A stretch of 64,000 bases of DNA from CAXNKH01 sp049296795 (GCA_049296795.1 JBAQTC010000006.1:1-64000), one strand, 5' to 3'; numbered from the stretch's first letter, positions 42,497 to 52,201 are shown. Numbers and translations are program-made. Notes: generated by a model not told the origin, from the letters alone.

Positions 42497-43467
42497 CAAT
42501 CAATTTGAGCGTTGGCATCCTTGACAATTTTCGACCACCGCACCAAATCATCGGTCACCAGTTTGGCCAATTCTTCAGGAGTGCTGGAGCTGACAATAGC
42601 CCCTTGCGACTGCATGAAATCTTTCATGTCCTGGGTTTGCAACACTTCATTGATTTCGGCGTGAATCCGGGTGATCACGGCTTTGGGCGTTCCGGCCGGC
42701 GCAAACAAGCCATACCAAGCATTCACATGCAAACCGGGCACCGTTTCGGCCATCGTGGGAAGATCCGGCAGCAGCGCCAAACGCTGGGCCGTCACCACAC
42801 CCAAGGGCCGAACTTGTCCGCCACGAATAAACGGCAGCATGCCCGCCAGGCTACCAAAGCTCATTTGCACCTGCCCCCCCACCAAGTCCGTCGCGGCTGC
42901 CGCCACGCCTTTGTAGGGGATATGTGCAATTTGAATTCCTTCGGCCGATTTCAGCATTTCAATCAGCAAATGATTCACCGTGCCGTTGCCGGCTGACGCT
43001 GCGTTGAGTTTGTTCGGGTTGGCCCGGGCGTAACTGATTAGCTCAGGCACCGTTTTGACCGGCAAGCTGGGGTTGACCGCCAGCACATAGGGCGCAGTGG
43101 CAATCGTCATGATGGGTACGAAATCTTTCACCGGATCAAACGGGATTTTTCGGTACAGGGCCGGATTGATGGTCTGGGCGCTTTGCGCTGTCAGCATCAA
43201 GGTGTGGCCATCGTTGGGCGCGCGCGCCACCAAGCTGGTGCCGACATTGCCGCCCGCGCCGGGCTTGTTCTCCACGACCAAGGGTTGGCCCAGGCGATTG
43301 CCGAGTTTGTTGGCCAGCGCCCGCGCAATCACGTCATTGGCGCCTCCTGTGGCCTGCGGGACGATGAGCGTGATGGGCTTACTCGGGAATGTTTGAGCAC
43401 CAGCCGCCGCACTGAGCACGAGCAAAAAAGCACCCCAGCTTAGGGCTCGGTTTTTTAACGCATTCAT
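42496..43467 (-). CDS. Bug-family tripartite tricarboxylate transporter receptor
   Basis: 323-residue periplasmic solute-binding protein. It has a signal peptide (WGAFLLVLSAAAGAQ) and typical Bug motifs FPSKPITLIVPQATGGANDVI (in parts), VENKPGAGGNVG, AHIPYKGVAAAATDLVGGQV and GLFAPAGTPKAVI. The ATG at 43467 follows AGAAGGAG by 6 nt. No TctA/TctB membrane subunits are nearby, the usual situation for amplified Bug genes in Burkholderiales. It lies between a hydratase gene and radA on the same strand. Confidence 0.93.
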   Translation of the reverse strand: MNALKNRALSWGAFLLVLSAAAGAQTFPSKPITLIVPQATGGANDVIARALANKLGNRLGQPLVVENKPGAGGNVGTSLVARAPNDGHTLMLTAQSAQTINPALYRKIPFDPVKDFVPIMTIATAPYVLAVNPSLPVKTVPELISYARANPNKLNAASAGNGTVNHLLIEMLKSAEGIQIAHIPYKGVAAAATDLVGGQVQMSFGSLAGMLPFIRGGQVRPLGVVTAQRLALLPDLPTMAETVPGLHVNAWYGLFAPAGTPKAVITRIHAEINEVLQTQDMKDFMQSQGAIVSSSTPEELAKLVTDDLVRWSKIVKDANAQID

Positions 43468-43498
43468 GTTCATCTCCTTCTGATTAATGGGGATCAAG

Positions 43499-44278
43499 TT
43501 ACGACACAAAATTCAAAGCAACGCCACCCAGTCCCTCGACTTCGTAGCGCCAGTTTTCGCCTCGGGCCGGAAATTGGGTTTTCACAATACTGCCGGTCAT
43601 GATCACCTGGCCAGACTGTAGCGTTCGCCCTTGCCGCGCCAAATCTGCCACCAGCCACAGGACCGACGACAGCGGATGGTCAAGGGCATCGCCAACCCGC
43701 GCTTCGTCGACTTGCAAGCCCTGAGAGTACAAGCGCCCGCGGCGTTCCCTGAGGTCCGCCGGCAAAGGCTGCCAGCGTCCCAGAACGATGCCTGCATTCC
43801 AGGCGTTATCGGCAATCAATGAGGGGCCGTCCAAACACTGGTAATCGGCATGTCGGTCGTCAATCAATTCCAGCGCCGGGCAAATCGCATCGACGTAACT
43901 GGCCAGCGCCTCGAGCGTATTCGTTGGCGCCGGGACGTCACGCCCGACTCGCACCGCAATCTCACATTCGATACCGAGTCGGCCGTAACGCGCCAAATCC
44001 AGACTCGCTCCTTGGCTGATCAAACCCGAATCCAAAATCCGGCCGTGAACCGGCGAGTCAATCCCGCACATCGCTTGCATGGTCGCCGACGTCAGGCCGA
44101 TTTTGTAACCCATTACGCGGCTGGCCTGTGCGTTGCAGCGCAAGGTGATCAACTCGTCCTGCACGCCATACGCCTGCGCTGTCGTCAGGGACAAACCTGC
44201 GGTTTGCAGTGCTTGGTAGTTGTCCCCGCGTTGATGGGCCGCATGGAGAACTTGCGCGAGTAAGCTGGCTTGTGTCAT
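43499..44278 (-). CDS. 2-keto-4-pentenoate hydratase / FAH-fold protein
   Basis: 259 residues of the MhpD-type hydratase/decarboxylase family: GYKIGLTSATMQAMCGIDSPVHG (in parts), GIECEIAVRVGRDV (metal-site Glu-x-Glu pattern), ELIDDRHADYQ and GQVIMTGSIVKTQFPA. The family hydrates 2-hydroxypentadienoate in meta-cleavage pathways, or acts as a decarboxylase. ATG at 44278 fits the family N-terminus (MTQASLLAQVLHAAHQRG). Upstream of the Bug gene by 31 nt; divergent from panE. Confidence 0.85.
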   Translation of the reverse strand: MTQASLLAQVLHAAHQRGDNYQALQTAGLSLTTAQAYGVQDELITLRCNAQASRVMGYKIGLTSATMQAMCGIDSPVHGRILDSGLISQGASLDLARYGRLGIECEIAVRVGRDVPAPTNTLEALASYVDAICPALELIDDRHADYQCLDGPSLIADNAWNAGIVLGRWQPLPADLRERRGRLYSQGLQVDEARVGDALDHPLSSVLWLVADLARQGRTLQSGQVIMTGSIVKTQFPARGENWRYEVEGLGGVALNFVS

Positions 44279-44403
44279 TGCGCCATCGTACAAGATGTTG
44301 CACACCGGCCCAAGATACTGATGCCCAGGCGACAGCCGCTCCTGGCGGGAACGATTAAGCTTGCGGTAACTGCGAAGCAGGAACCGCATCGGGTTCACAA
44401 AAA

Positions 44404-45417
44404 ATGGGTGGTGGATTGATTTCAAAAGCATGTATTTACGGCGCTGGCGCCATTGGCGGCTGGATTGGCGCCGGTCTGGCCCAAGCGGGTTGCCAACTCA
44501 GCATGGTCGCGCGCGGCGCCACGCTGTTGGCTTTGCAACAACAAGGCTTGCGCCTCACCAGCAACACAGCACCCGGGTCACCCGGGCCCAAAGCTGGGCG
44601 CTGGAGCGTTCAGGCTAGCGCTCATCCGGCTGAGCTGGGGGTGCAAGATCTGGTGGTGATCAGCGTCAAGGCGCCGGCGCTGCTGGATGTGGCGCGCCAG
44701 ATCCAGCCCTTGCTCGGTCCTCACACCCTGGTGCTAAGCGCTATGAACGGCGTTCCCTGGTGGTTTTTTCAAGGATTTGGCGGGTCGCTTCAGGGCACAC
44801 GCTTGCAAGCGGTCGATGCCAGCGGCGAGATTGGCCAAGCATTTGCAGCAACCGAAGTTGTCGGCTGCGTGGTGCACGCCAGTTGTTCCCTCGATGGGCC
44901 GGGACAAGTTCGCCATCAAGGCGGCAATCAGCTGATCATGGGCGCGCCCGACGGTCATATCTCCGAGCCCTTGCAACAGCTCGTGGGGCTTTTGAAGCAA
45001 GCTGGCTTTGCCGCCGTGCTGTCGCAGCAAATCCAGAAAGACGTCTGGTACAAGCTGTGGGGCAATATGACGATGAACCCGATCAGCGCCCTGACTGGCG
45101 CCACCATGGACCGGATTCTCGACGACCCATTGATCGCCAATTTCATTGTCAACGTCATGCTTGAGGCCAAAGAAATTGGCGCACGCATCGGCACCCCGAT
45201 CAACGAACTGCCTGCTGATCGACAAGCCGTCACGCGCCGACTCGGGGCAGCCAAAACTTCGATGTTGCAAGACATGGAGGCCGGCAAGGCCATCGAACTC
45301 GATGCGCTGGTCACCGCGGTCAAGGAGCTCGGTGCGTTGACCCAGACGGCTACCCCCTGGACCGACACCCTGCTTGGGCTGTCTCGCTTGCAGGCCAAGG
45401 TTCGAGGTTTGTACTGA
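44404..45417 (+). CDS. panE: 2-dehydropantoate 2-reductase family protein
   Basis: 337-residue NADP-dependent reductase. The nucleotide motif CIYGAGAIGGWIGAGLA is at the start; LVVISVKAPAL, LSAMNGVPWWF, and the conserved Lys in QQIQKDVWYKLWGNMTMNP are also present, with RAGKAIE-like MEAGKAIELDALV near the C-terminus. True pantothenate role versus another ketoacid is not decided by sequence. The start could also be the TTG at 44416. Overlaps the EamA gene by 1 nt (TGATG). Confidence 0.87.
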   Translation: MGGGLISKACIYGAGAIGGWIGAGLAQAGCQLSMVARGATLLALQQQGLRLTSNTAPGSPGPKAGRWSVQASAHPAELGVQDLVVISVKAPALLDVARQIQPLLGPHTLVLSAMNGVPWWFFQGFGGSLQGTRLQAVDASGEIGQAFAATEVVGCVVHASCSLDGPGQVRHQGGNQLIMGAPDGHISEPLQQLVGLLKQAGFAAVLSQQIQKDVWYKLWGNMTMNPISALTGATMDRILDDPLIANFIVNVMLEAKEIGARIGTPINELPADRQAVTRRLGAAKTSMLQDMEAGKAIELDALVTAVKELGALTQTATPWTDTLLGLSRLQAKVRGLY

Positions 45418-46316
45418 TGCGTTCTTCCGCCCCGAGCCGCGCGGCTTTTTTCATTTTGTTGTTGGTAGCCTTGATGATGGGCGCCAACCATGTAGCTGCC
45501 CGTTTTGCTTTCAACAACGGACTCGACGTGGCCACTGCCGTGATGGTGCGCAGCAGCGTCACGGCGCTGGTCGTCACGCTGCTGCTGTGGCTGCAAGGCG
45601 TGAAGTTTCGGCTCAGTGCGCGGCACCGCCGGGTACTGCCCGTCATCGGCTTGTTGGTCGGTGTGCAAAGCCTGTGCATCTATTCTTCAGTGGCGCGGTT
45701 GCCGGTGGCGCTGGCGCTGCTGGCCTTCAACACCTACCCCCTTTGGACCGCTTTCTGGGCCTGGGTGATTTATCGACGCCTGCCCGAGCGCGCTGTACTG
45801 ATCGCGATGCCCGTCATCATGCTGGGCTTGGCGCTGGCCCTCGACGTACTGGGTGCCGCCTCGGGCCTAGGCGCGGCCGGGCAATGGGGCTGGATTGGTG
45901 CTGGCGTGGCCTTCGCCCTGACTTCGGCTGCCACTTTTGGCTTGGCCCTGGTGTTGACCCAGCATGAAGCGGCCGATCTCGATGGCCGCGTTCGCACCGC
46001 CATCACTCTGGGCATCGTCGGCGTCATCGCCCTGGCCGCTGTCAGCGTGCAAGGTGGCCTGCATTTACCTCATGCCCCGGCCGGTTGGTGGGGACTGGCT
46101 TGCCTGACCCTGCTCTATGGCACGGCGTTCACCATCATGTTCACCTTGCTGCCCAAACTCGGCGTGGTCGGCAGTTCGCCCATCATGAACGTCGAACCCG
46201 TTTTCGCTTTGGTACTGGCGTGGTTGCTGCTGGATCAAGCCATCGCCCCCATGCAGGTGGGCGGCGCCTTGCTGGTGGTGGGCGCCGTGATGGCGCTGGG
46301 TTTGCGCAAATCCTAG
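45417..46316 (+). CDS. EamA/DMT-family transporter
   Basis: 299 residues with ten predicted membrane segments in two EamA repeats (first from AAFFILLLVALMMGANHVAARF, second from GWIGAGVAFALTSAATFGL). Substrate unknown. Co-translated with panE (TGATG at 45415-45419). Its stop TAG shares the palindrome CTAG (46313-46316) with the stop of convergent alr. Confidence 0.88.
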   Translation: MRSSAPSRAAFFILLLVALMMGANHVAARFAFNNGLDVATAVMVRSSVTALVVTLLLWLQGVKFRLSARHRRVLPVIGLLVGVQSLCIYSSVARLPVALALLAFNTYPLWTAFWAWVIYRRLPERAVLIAMPVIMLGLALALDVLGAASGLGAAGQWGWIGAGVAFALTSAATFGLALVLTQHEAADLDGRVRTAITLGIVGVIALAAVSVQGGLHLPHAPAGWWGLACLTLLYGTAFTIMFTLLPKLGVVGSSPIMNVEPVFALVLAWLLLDQAIAPMQVGGALLVVGAVMALGLRKS

Positions 46317-47425
46317 TCCAGCACCACGCTCACCCGCTGCGCCAGCGCACACATCAACTCATAGCCGACGGTGCCGGCGGCAGCGGCCACTTCATCAATC
46401 GACAATTCCGGGCCCAAGAGAGAGCGGCCCCACAACGTGACTTCGCTGCCAAATTGCGCATCAGGCACGGGGCTCAAGTCGACTGTGATCAAATCCATGC
46501 TGACGCGACCGACCGTTCGGGTGCGCACGCCATTGACCAAAATCGGCATTCCTTGGTCATTGCCACTTGGGCCATGACGCGGATAACCGTCGGCGTAACC
46601 GCAAGCCACCACACCGATACGCATCGGTTGCTGCGCACTGTAAGTCGAACCATAGCCAATGCTCTGGCCAGCCGCCAAATCCTGCACCGCAATCAACTTG
46701 CTGTTCAAACTCATGGCGCTTTGCAAATCCCAATCCTGCGCCGAATGCTCGGGGTAGTCGGGTGAGCTGCCGTACAACATGATGCCCGGTCGCGTCCAGT
46801 CGGAACCAACTCTCTGGCCCCCTGCCGGCGGATAACGCAGAATCGCCGCACTATTGCTCAAGGACCGTTCACCGGGCAAGTCCTGCGTGGCGGCATTGAA
46901 AATGGCCACTTGATTCGCAATCCCAACCGCACCATCGGCATCACTGAAATGCGTCATCAAGGAAATTTCCTCGACTTGGGGCAAGGCATTGAGCCGGGCC
47001 CACGCTGAACGAAAGCGCTCTGGTGTGAACCCCAGCCGATTCATGCCGGAATTCAGCTTGAGAAAAACCCGGTGCGCCACATTGGTCTTGTGGGTGGCCA
47101 GCATGGTGATTTGCTCTTCACAATGCACGGTATGCCACAGGCTCAACCGCGAACACAACTCCAGATCGCGCTGCTCGAACACCCCTTCCAACAACAGAAT
47201 TGGCCCGCGCCAACCCAGCTTGCGCACCCGTTGGGCTTCGTCCAGGCTCAACAGGGCAAAACCGTCGGCGCCGCGCAAACCCTCAAACACATTCTCAATG
47301 CCGTGCCCATAGGCATTGGCCTTGACCACCGCCCAGACCCGGGCGTCGGGCTGGGCCAAACGGGCACGCCCCAGGTTATGGCGCAGGGCTTCGCTGTGAA
47401 GGGTGGCTTGTAGGGGACGGGGCAT
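46313..47425 (-). CDS. alr: Alanine racemase
   Basis: 370-residue PLP enzyme that interconverts L- and D-alanine for the cell wall. PLP Lys35 in WAVVKANAYGHG; the catalytic tyrosine is in SIGYGSTYSA; the C-terminal domain carries TVGRVSMDLITVDLS. Length and motifs are standard. Tail-to-tail with the EamA gene, divergent from lplT. Confidence 0.96.
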   Translation of the reverse strand: MPRPLQATLHSEALRHNLGRARLAQPDARVWAVVKANAYGHGIENVFEGLRGADGFALLSLDEAQRVRKLGWRGPILLLEGVFEQRDLELCSRLSLWHTVHCEEQITMLATHKTNVAHRVFLKLNSGMNRLGFTPERFRSAWARLNALPQVEEISLMTHFSDADGAVGIANQVAIFNAATQDLPGERSLSNSAAILRYPPAGGQRVGSDWTRPGIMLYGSSPDYPEHSAQDWDLQSAMSLNSKLIAVQDLAAGQSIGYGSTYSAQQPMRIGVVACGYADGYPRHGPSGNDQGMPILVNGVRTRTVGRVSMDLITVDLSPVPDAQFGSEVTLWGRSLLGPELSIDEVAAAAGTVGYELMCALAQRVSVVLD

Positions 47426-47484
47426 AGCGATCGATTAATACCATAAAACAGAGCGGCGACACCCGATTTTGACATTGCCCGGCA

Positions 47485-47493
47485 TGCTATAAC
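47485..47493 (+). promoter_or_regulatory. lplT: Candidate extended -10 promoter upstream of lplT
   Basis: TGCTATAAC at 47485-47493 fits an extended -10 (TGnTATAAT, one mismatch). It lies 112 nt before the lplT start in the 179-nt gap from alr. TTGACA occurs 13 nt upstream of the -10, too close for a normal -35. Activity is inferred. Confidence 0.4.
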
Positions 47494-47604
47494 CCGCTGT
47501 CTGCCAATCTATTGAGGATAGCGCTGACCAGATGTCTGTTTCCATCCTCATGAATGCATCAGGAATATTTATCCATCAGCTTCACTGATGCCAGCTCGTC
47601 AAGC

Positions 47605-48888
47605 ATGAAACGCGGTTTTTACACCATCATGGCAGCGCAGTTTTTTAGCTCGCTTGCCGATAACGCCTTGTTCGTGGCCGCCGTTCAGTTGTTGCGAAGT
47701 GACGGTGCGCCGGAGTGGCAACAAGCCGCACTGGTTCCCATGTTTGCTTTGTTCTACGTGGTGCTCGCGCCGTTCGTCGGCGCTTTTGCTGACGCCCTGC
47801 CCAAAGGCAAGGTCATGTGGCTTAGCAATTTCATCAAAATCGGCGGCTGCCTCATGATGCTGTTCGGCATCCATCCCTTGATGGCTTATGCGATTGTGGG
47901 TCTGGGCGCGGCAGCTTATTCGCCGGCCAAATACGGCATCCTGACTGAGCTGCTACCGACCTCTCAACTGGTCAAGGCCAATGGCTGGATTGAAGGCTTG
48001 ACCATTGCGTCGATCATTTTGGGCGTTCTGCTCGGGGGCCAGTTGGTGGGCCATGCTGCGTCGAACTCCTTGCTGTCGATCGACCTGCCTTTCATTACCA
48101 CGGGCATCGACACCGCGCCAGAAGCAGCGATTTGTGTGCTGATTTTTGTTTATTTACTCGCCACCTGGTTCAACACCCGCATTCCCCACACCGGGGTGGA
48201 GATGCGTCCCCTGCCCAACCAGCTTTTGACTTTGTTGCCCGATTTCTGGACTTGCAACAACCGTTTGTGGCGCGATCGTTTGGGCCAAATTTCGCTCGCC
48301 ACTACCACCTTGTTCTGGGGCGTCAGCGGCAACCTTCGCTACATCGTCCTGGCTTGGGCCTCCGTCGCGTTGGGCTATAGCGTGACCCAAGCCTCATCGT
48401 TGGTTGGCGTCGTGGCCATTGGCACAGCCGTCGGGGCGGTAGTGGCTTCCGTGCGCATGCGGCTCGATCAGGCCACCCGCGTGATTCCTCTGGGTATCGC
48501 CATGGGCGTATTGGTGCTCTTGCTCAACTTCATCACCAATGTCTGGGTGGCTGCGCCTTTTCTGGTTTTGCTCGGTGGCTTGGGCGGGTTTTTGGTGGTC
48601 CCCATGAATGCGCTGCTCCAACACCGGGGTCATAACCTGATGGGTTCGGGTCGCTCGATTGCTGTGCAAAACTTCAACGAACAAGCCTGCATTCTGGGTT
48701 TGGGCGCCCTCTACAGCTTATCCACCGGGATCGGCTTGTCGGCCTTTGGCGCCATCACCGGCTTTGGCCTCATCGTTGCCGGGTTCATGTGGTTGATCAA
48801 GCGCTGGCATACCAACAATTGCGTCACGCACAAAGAGGAAATCGAGCACCTGCTCGAATTCGCGCGCAACGACAACCAGCACGGCTGA
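47605..48888 (+). CDS. lplT: Lysophospholipid transporter LplT
   Basis: 427-residue MFS-type flippase that moves lysophospholipids inward for reacylation. Start MKRGFYTIMAAQFFSSLADNAL (in parts MKRGFYTIMAAQF, SSLADNAL) is the LplT signature; PAKYGILTELLP and KANGWIEGLTI also match. In enterobacteria lplT is joined to aas; here no aas follows. The frame opens upstream at 47554 but ATG 47605 fits the family. The stop overlaps the next EamA gene (TGATG). Confidence 0.93.
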   Translation: MKRGFYTIMAAQFFSSLADNALFVAAVQLLRSDGAPEWQQAALVPMFALFYVVLAPFVGAFADALPKGKVMWLSNFIKIGGCLMMLFGIHPLMAYAIVGLGAAAYSPAKYGILTELLPTSQLVKANGWIEGLTIASIILGVLLGGQLVGHAASNSLLSIDLPFITTGIDTAPEAAICVLIFVYLLATWFNTRIPHTGVEMRPLPNQLLTLLPDFWTCNNRLWRDRLGQISLATTTLFWGVSGNLRYIVLAWASVALGYSVTQASSLVGVVAIGTAVGAVVASVRMRLDQATRVIPLGIAMGVLVLLLNFITNVWVAAPFLVLLGGLGGFLVVPMNALLQHRGHNLMGSGRSIAVQNFNEQACILGLGALYSLSTGIGLSAFGAITGFGLIVAGFMWLIKRWHTNNCVTHKEEIEHLLEFARNDNQHG

Positions 48889-49784
48889 TGCCCGCCCTGG
48901 CACTTTTGTTCAATGCCCTGGTCTGGGGCGTGTCCTGGTGGCCATTTCGCGAGTTGCAAAGCCTGGGCCTGCACCCGCTGTGGGCCACCGCCTTGATCTT
49001 CTGCTTTTCACTGATTTGCCTGTTGTGTTTTCGGCCCGAGGCCTGGCGTGGCCTGTTGCAGCAACCGCTGCTGTGGCTGCTGATGCTGTCATCGGGCTTG
49101 ACCAATGTGGGTTTCAACTGGGCTGTGACCGAAGGCGATGTGGTTCGGGTGGTCTTGTTGTTCTACCTGATGCCGGCCTGGGTAGTGCTGTTGGCCTGGC
49201 CGATGCTGGGTGAAAAACCCAGCGCGGCTTCGCTGCTGCAACTGCTCATCGCCGGGGTCGGACTGGTGGTGGTGCTGAAAACGCCAGAAGCTGCTTGGCC
49301 GCTGCCCAACAGCTTGCCCGACTGGTTAGCCCTGTTTGGCGGCTTTTGTTTCGCCTTAACCAATATCTTGTTGCGCAAACTCAACCACACCCCCAGCAGC
49401 GCGCGCAGCCTGGCCATGTTCAGTGGTTGCATGTTGCTGGCCTTGGCAACCGCCGTACTGGGCCAACAACTCGGTCTGGTGACCGCGCCGCCGACTCCTG
49501 AATGGCGATGGTTGGGCTTGGCCTTGTTGTTGGCACTGGTTTTTCTGGCCGGCACCCTGTGCCTACAGTTCGGTGCTTCGCGCCTGCGCGCCAGCAGTAC
49601 GGCCCTCATCATGTTGTCAGAAGTGGTGTTTGCCAGCGCCTCTTCCGTGCTGCTGGGCGCGGCTGAATTGGCGCCCCGTACACTGATCGGCGGAGCGCTG
49701 ATTCTGTTCGCTGCGGCCTTGGCGGCCTGGCCCCGCAAGCCGATCCACAAGCCAGACATCGAGCGCCCTCTGGTCGAGCTTTAA
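48888..49784 (+). CDS. EamA/DMT-family transporter
   Basis: 298 residues, about ten membrane segments, two EamA repeats (PALALLFNALVWGVSWWPFREL start; ALFGGFCFALTNILLRKL second half). Substrate unknown. The pair with lplT (TGATG at 48886-48890) suggests co-expression. Its stop TAA and the stop of convergent glcF share TTAA at 49781-49784. Confidence 0.88.
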   Translation: MPALALLFNALVWGVSWWPFRELQSLGLHPLWATALIFCFSLICLLCFRPEAWRGLLQQPLLWLLMLSSGLTNVGFNWAVTEGDVVRVVLLFYLMPAWVVLLAWPMLGEKPSAASLLQLLIAGVGLVVVLKTPEAAWPLPNSLPDWLALFGGFCFALTNILLRKLNHTPSSARSLAMFSGCMLLALATAVLGQQLGLVTAPPTPEWRWLGLALLLALVFLAGTLCLQFGASRLRASSTALIMLSEVVFASASSVLLGAAELAPRTLIGGALILFAAALAAWPRKPIHKPDIERPLVEL

Positions 49785-51022
49785 GCGCCAGCGGACAAGG
49801 CCGCATCGAGCACTTCAACCCAATGTTTGACCGGGGTTGAGGTGCCACTTTGCAAATGGGTGATGCAGCCGATGTTGGCGCTGACTATCGCGGCTGGCTC
49901 CTCTTGCTGGAGATGTCCTAATTTACGATCACGCAATTGGTAAGCCAAGTCCGGGTTCAACACCGAGTAGGTTCCGGCTGAACCGCAGCACAGGTGCGAT
50001 TCATTGGCGCTTAACTTCACATCAAAACCGAGCTCACCCAGATGCTGCTCCACCCCGCCACGCAATTGCTGGCCGTGTTGCAAGGTGCAGGGCGGGTGAA
50101 ACACCAGGGGTCGGGCTGGGGCGCAGACCTTGCCGCGCAGCGTGGTGGCGATTTCGGGCAGCAGTTCGCTCAGATCGCGGGTTAATTGGCTGATGCGTTC
50201 AGCCTTGGCTGCATAAAGCGGGTCATCGCGCAGGGTATGGCCATACTCCTTGACCGTGACGCCGCAGCCCGAAGCATTCATGATGATGGCTTCAACCGCA
50301 TCGGGAGCAACCGCCTCCACATACGGCCACCATGCGTCAATGTTGGCGCGCATCTGGGCCTTGCCGCCGTCCTGGTCGTTGAGGTGAAACTTGACCGCCC
50401 CGCAACAACCGGCAGCCGGCGCGATCACGCTTTGGATGCCGATGGCATCGAGCACCCGGGCCGTCGCGCTGTTGATATTGGGCATCATGGCCGGTTGCAC
50501 ACAGCCCGCCAGCAACAGCACTTTGCGCTGGTGTTGGCGGGTCGGCCAATGTCCGTCGCTTTGCCGTGCCGGAACTTTGTTTTTGAGTGACTGGGGCAAC
50601 AGGGGGCGCAGCATCTGCCCCAGCTTCATCGCCGGGGTAAACAGGGGCGAAGTCAGGCCTTCTTTAAGCGCCCAACGCAGGGCGCGCTCAGGTAGCGGCC
50701 GCGGCACTTTGGCATCGACCAGCTTACGCCCGATGTCAACCAAATGGCCATAGTCCACGCCCGAGGGGCAGGTGCTTTCACAGTTGCGGCAAGTCAGGCA
50801 GCGGTCTAAATGCTGTTGCGTCTTTCGCGTAGGTGTTTCACCTTCGAGAACCTGCTTCATCAGGTAAATTCGACCCCGCGGGCCGTCGAGCTCGTCGCCC
50901 AGCAACTGGTAAGTCGGACAGGTGGCAGTGCAAAAACCGCAATGCACGCATTTGCGCAACACCGCTTCTGCCGCCAAACCATCGGCGGTGTTTTGATATT
51001 CGGGAGCGAGATGGGTCTGCAT
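49781..51022 (-). CDS. glcF: Glycolate oxidase iron-sulfur subunit
   Basis: 413 residues with two ferredoxin-type motifs, CVHCGFCTATCP and CLTCRNCESTCP, and two CCG-domain regions (AAGCCGAVKFH and HLCCGSAGTY). It passes electrons from the FAD subunits of glycolate oxidase to the membrane quinone pool. Starts in overlap with the glcE stop (1 nt). glcD, the catalytic flavin subunit, is not in the neighbourhood. Confidence 0.95.
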   Translation of the reverse strand: MQTHLAPEYQNTADGLAAEAVLRKCVHCGFCTATCPTYQLLGDELDGPRGRIYLMKQVLEGETPTRKTQQHLDRCLTCRNCESTCPSGVDYGHLVDIGRKLVDAKVPRPLPERALRWALKEGLTSPLFTPAMKLGQMLRPLLPQSLKNKVPARQSDGHWPTRQHQRKVLLLAGCVQPAMMPNINSATARVLDAIGIQSVIAPAAGCCGAVKFHLNDQDGGKAQMRANIDAWWPYVEAVAPDAVEAIIMNASGCGVTVKEYGHTLRDDPLYAAKAERISQLTRDLSELLPEIATTLRGKVCAPARPLVFHPPCTLQHGQQLRGGVEQHLGELGFDVKLSANESHLCCGSAGTYSVLNPDLAYQLRDRKLGHLQQEEPAAIVSANIGCITHLQSGTSTPVKHWVEVLDAALSAGA

Positions 51023-52161
51023 TAGATTCTGCCCTGGTTGAGCACCCCGGCCGGGTCAAATTGTTGTTTGATTGCGCGCGATATTCGCTGCAGCGGCTCG
51101 GCCAGCGTTTGAAATCTCGCCTCACTCACCAGCGATGGATCCTGCGGCACTTTAAACAACGTGGCGTGACCCGCAGCTTGGCTTGCGGCCTGACGCAACT
51201 CAGCTTGCGCCGACAGCGGCGCCCACAGCCAGCGCTGAGCACCGTGCCACTCGATGAATTGCGGGTAAGGCAAAGCCAGCCGGGCTGCGGTTTGCGGCAC
51301 CGAAAATCGCCACAGCGCCAAGTCGCGCGCCGGGGCCACGAAGAAAGGCAGGGCCTGGTCTCGGCAAGATTGCCAATCAGGGCCGGCCTGAGCTGGGTCC
51401 AGCACCCGAACCACGCCGCCCAATGCCGCCATATCAGCACCCATGCGCGGACCTGCGGTCGCAACTGCAGCCGCAGCACCGCGCAGTCGCACAAACAAAC
51501 AATCTTGGGCGGGACCTAAGCCCTCATCCCGGACCCAGCAACTGGCGTTCAGCGGCAGCGGTTGGCCGCCCCAACGGTTGAGCAAATCCAGCGCAACTTG
51601 CTGTCCGATACCTGTTGCCATCAGCGTGGCCTCAGCCGGCGCCACGGGCAGCACTTTGAGCGAGACTTCCGTGATCACGCCCAGCGTGCCCATGGCGCCC
51701 ACCATCAAGCGAGACACATCGTAGCCGGCGACGTTTTTCATGACTTGGCCACCAAAGGTCAAGAACTCGCCACGACCGTTGAGCAGGCTCAGTCCCAGCA
51801 CATAGTCGCGCACAGCGCCAACGCTGGCGCGCGCCGGGCCACTCAAACCGGCCGCGACCATACCGCCGACTGTGGCCGGGCTCGCAGCCCCACCAAAATG
51901 CGGCGGCTCAAACGGAAGGCATTGACCGCGTTCGGCCAACAAGGCCTCCAATTCCGACACAGGCGTACCGGCTCGCGCGGTCACCACCAACTCGGACGGT
52001 TCATAACTCGTAACACCTTGATAGCCCCGGGTGTCGAGCAATTCACCGCCCGTTGGCTGGCCATAAAAATCTTTGCTGCCACCTCCGCGAATTTGCAAAG
52101 GGCAGTTGTTTGCGGCAGCGGCACGAATCTGCTCGCTCCAATGTTTCAGGGCTGGTTCCAT
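51022..52161 (-). CDS. glcE: Glycolate oxidase FAD-binding subunit GlcE
   Basis: 379 residues of the FAD-linked oxidase (PCMH) type: PLQIRGGGSKDFYG, VVTARAGTPVSELEALLAERGQCLPFEPP (in parts), GGAASPATVGGMVAAGLSGP and the GYDVSRLMVGAMGTLGVITE helix. Shorter than GlcD (about 480-500 residues), as expected for GlcE. Forms an operon with glcF. Its upstream neighbour is a galM-like gene, not glcD. Confidence 0.94.
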   Translation of the reverse strand: MEPALKHWSEQIRAAAANNCPLQIRGGGSKDFYGQPTGGELLDTRGYQGVTSYEPSELVVTARAGTPVSELEALLAERGQCLPFEPPHFGGAASPATVGGMVAAGLSGPARASVGAVRDYVLGLSLLNGRGEFLTFGGQVMKNVAGYDVSRLMVGAMGTLGVITEVSLKVLPVAPAEATLMATGIGQQVALDLLNRWGGQPLPLNASCWVRDEGLGPAQDCLFVRLRGAAAAVATAGPRMGADMAALGGVVRVLDPAQAGPDWQSCRDQALPFFVAPARDLALWRFSVPQTAARLALPYPQFIEWHGAQRWLWAPLSAQAELRQAASQAAGHATLFKVPQDPSLVSEARFQTLAEPLQRISRAIKQQFDPAGVLNQGRI

Positions 52162-52201
52162 GGGCTGATTTTAAGAGGACCGGACGCTGGTCGCCAGAGG
52201 T

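Noticed and set aside
47471..47493. TTGACA and TATAAC as a standard sigma-70 pair upstream of lplT
   Set aside because: Spacing is only 13 nt, too short; the extended -10 alone is kept as a weak call.
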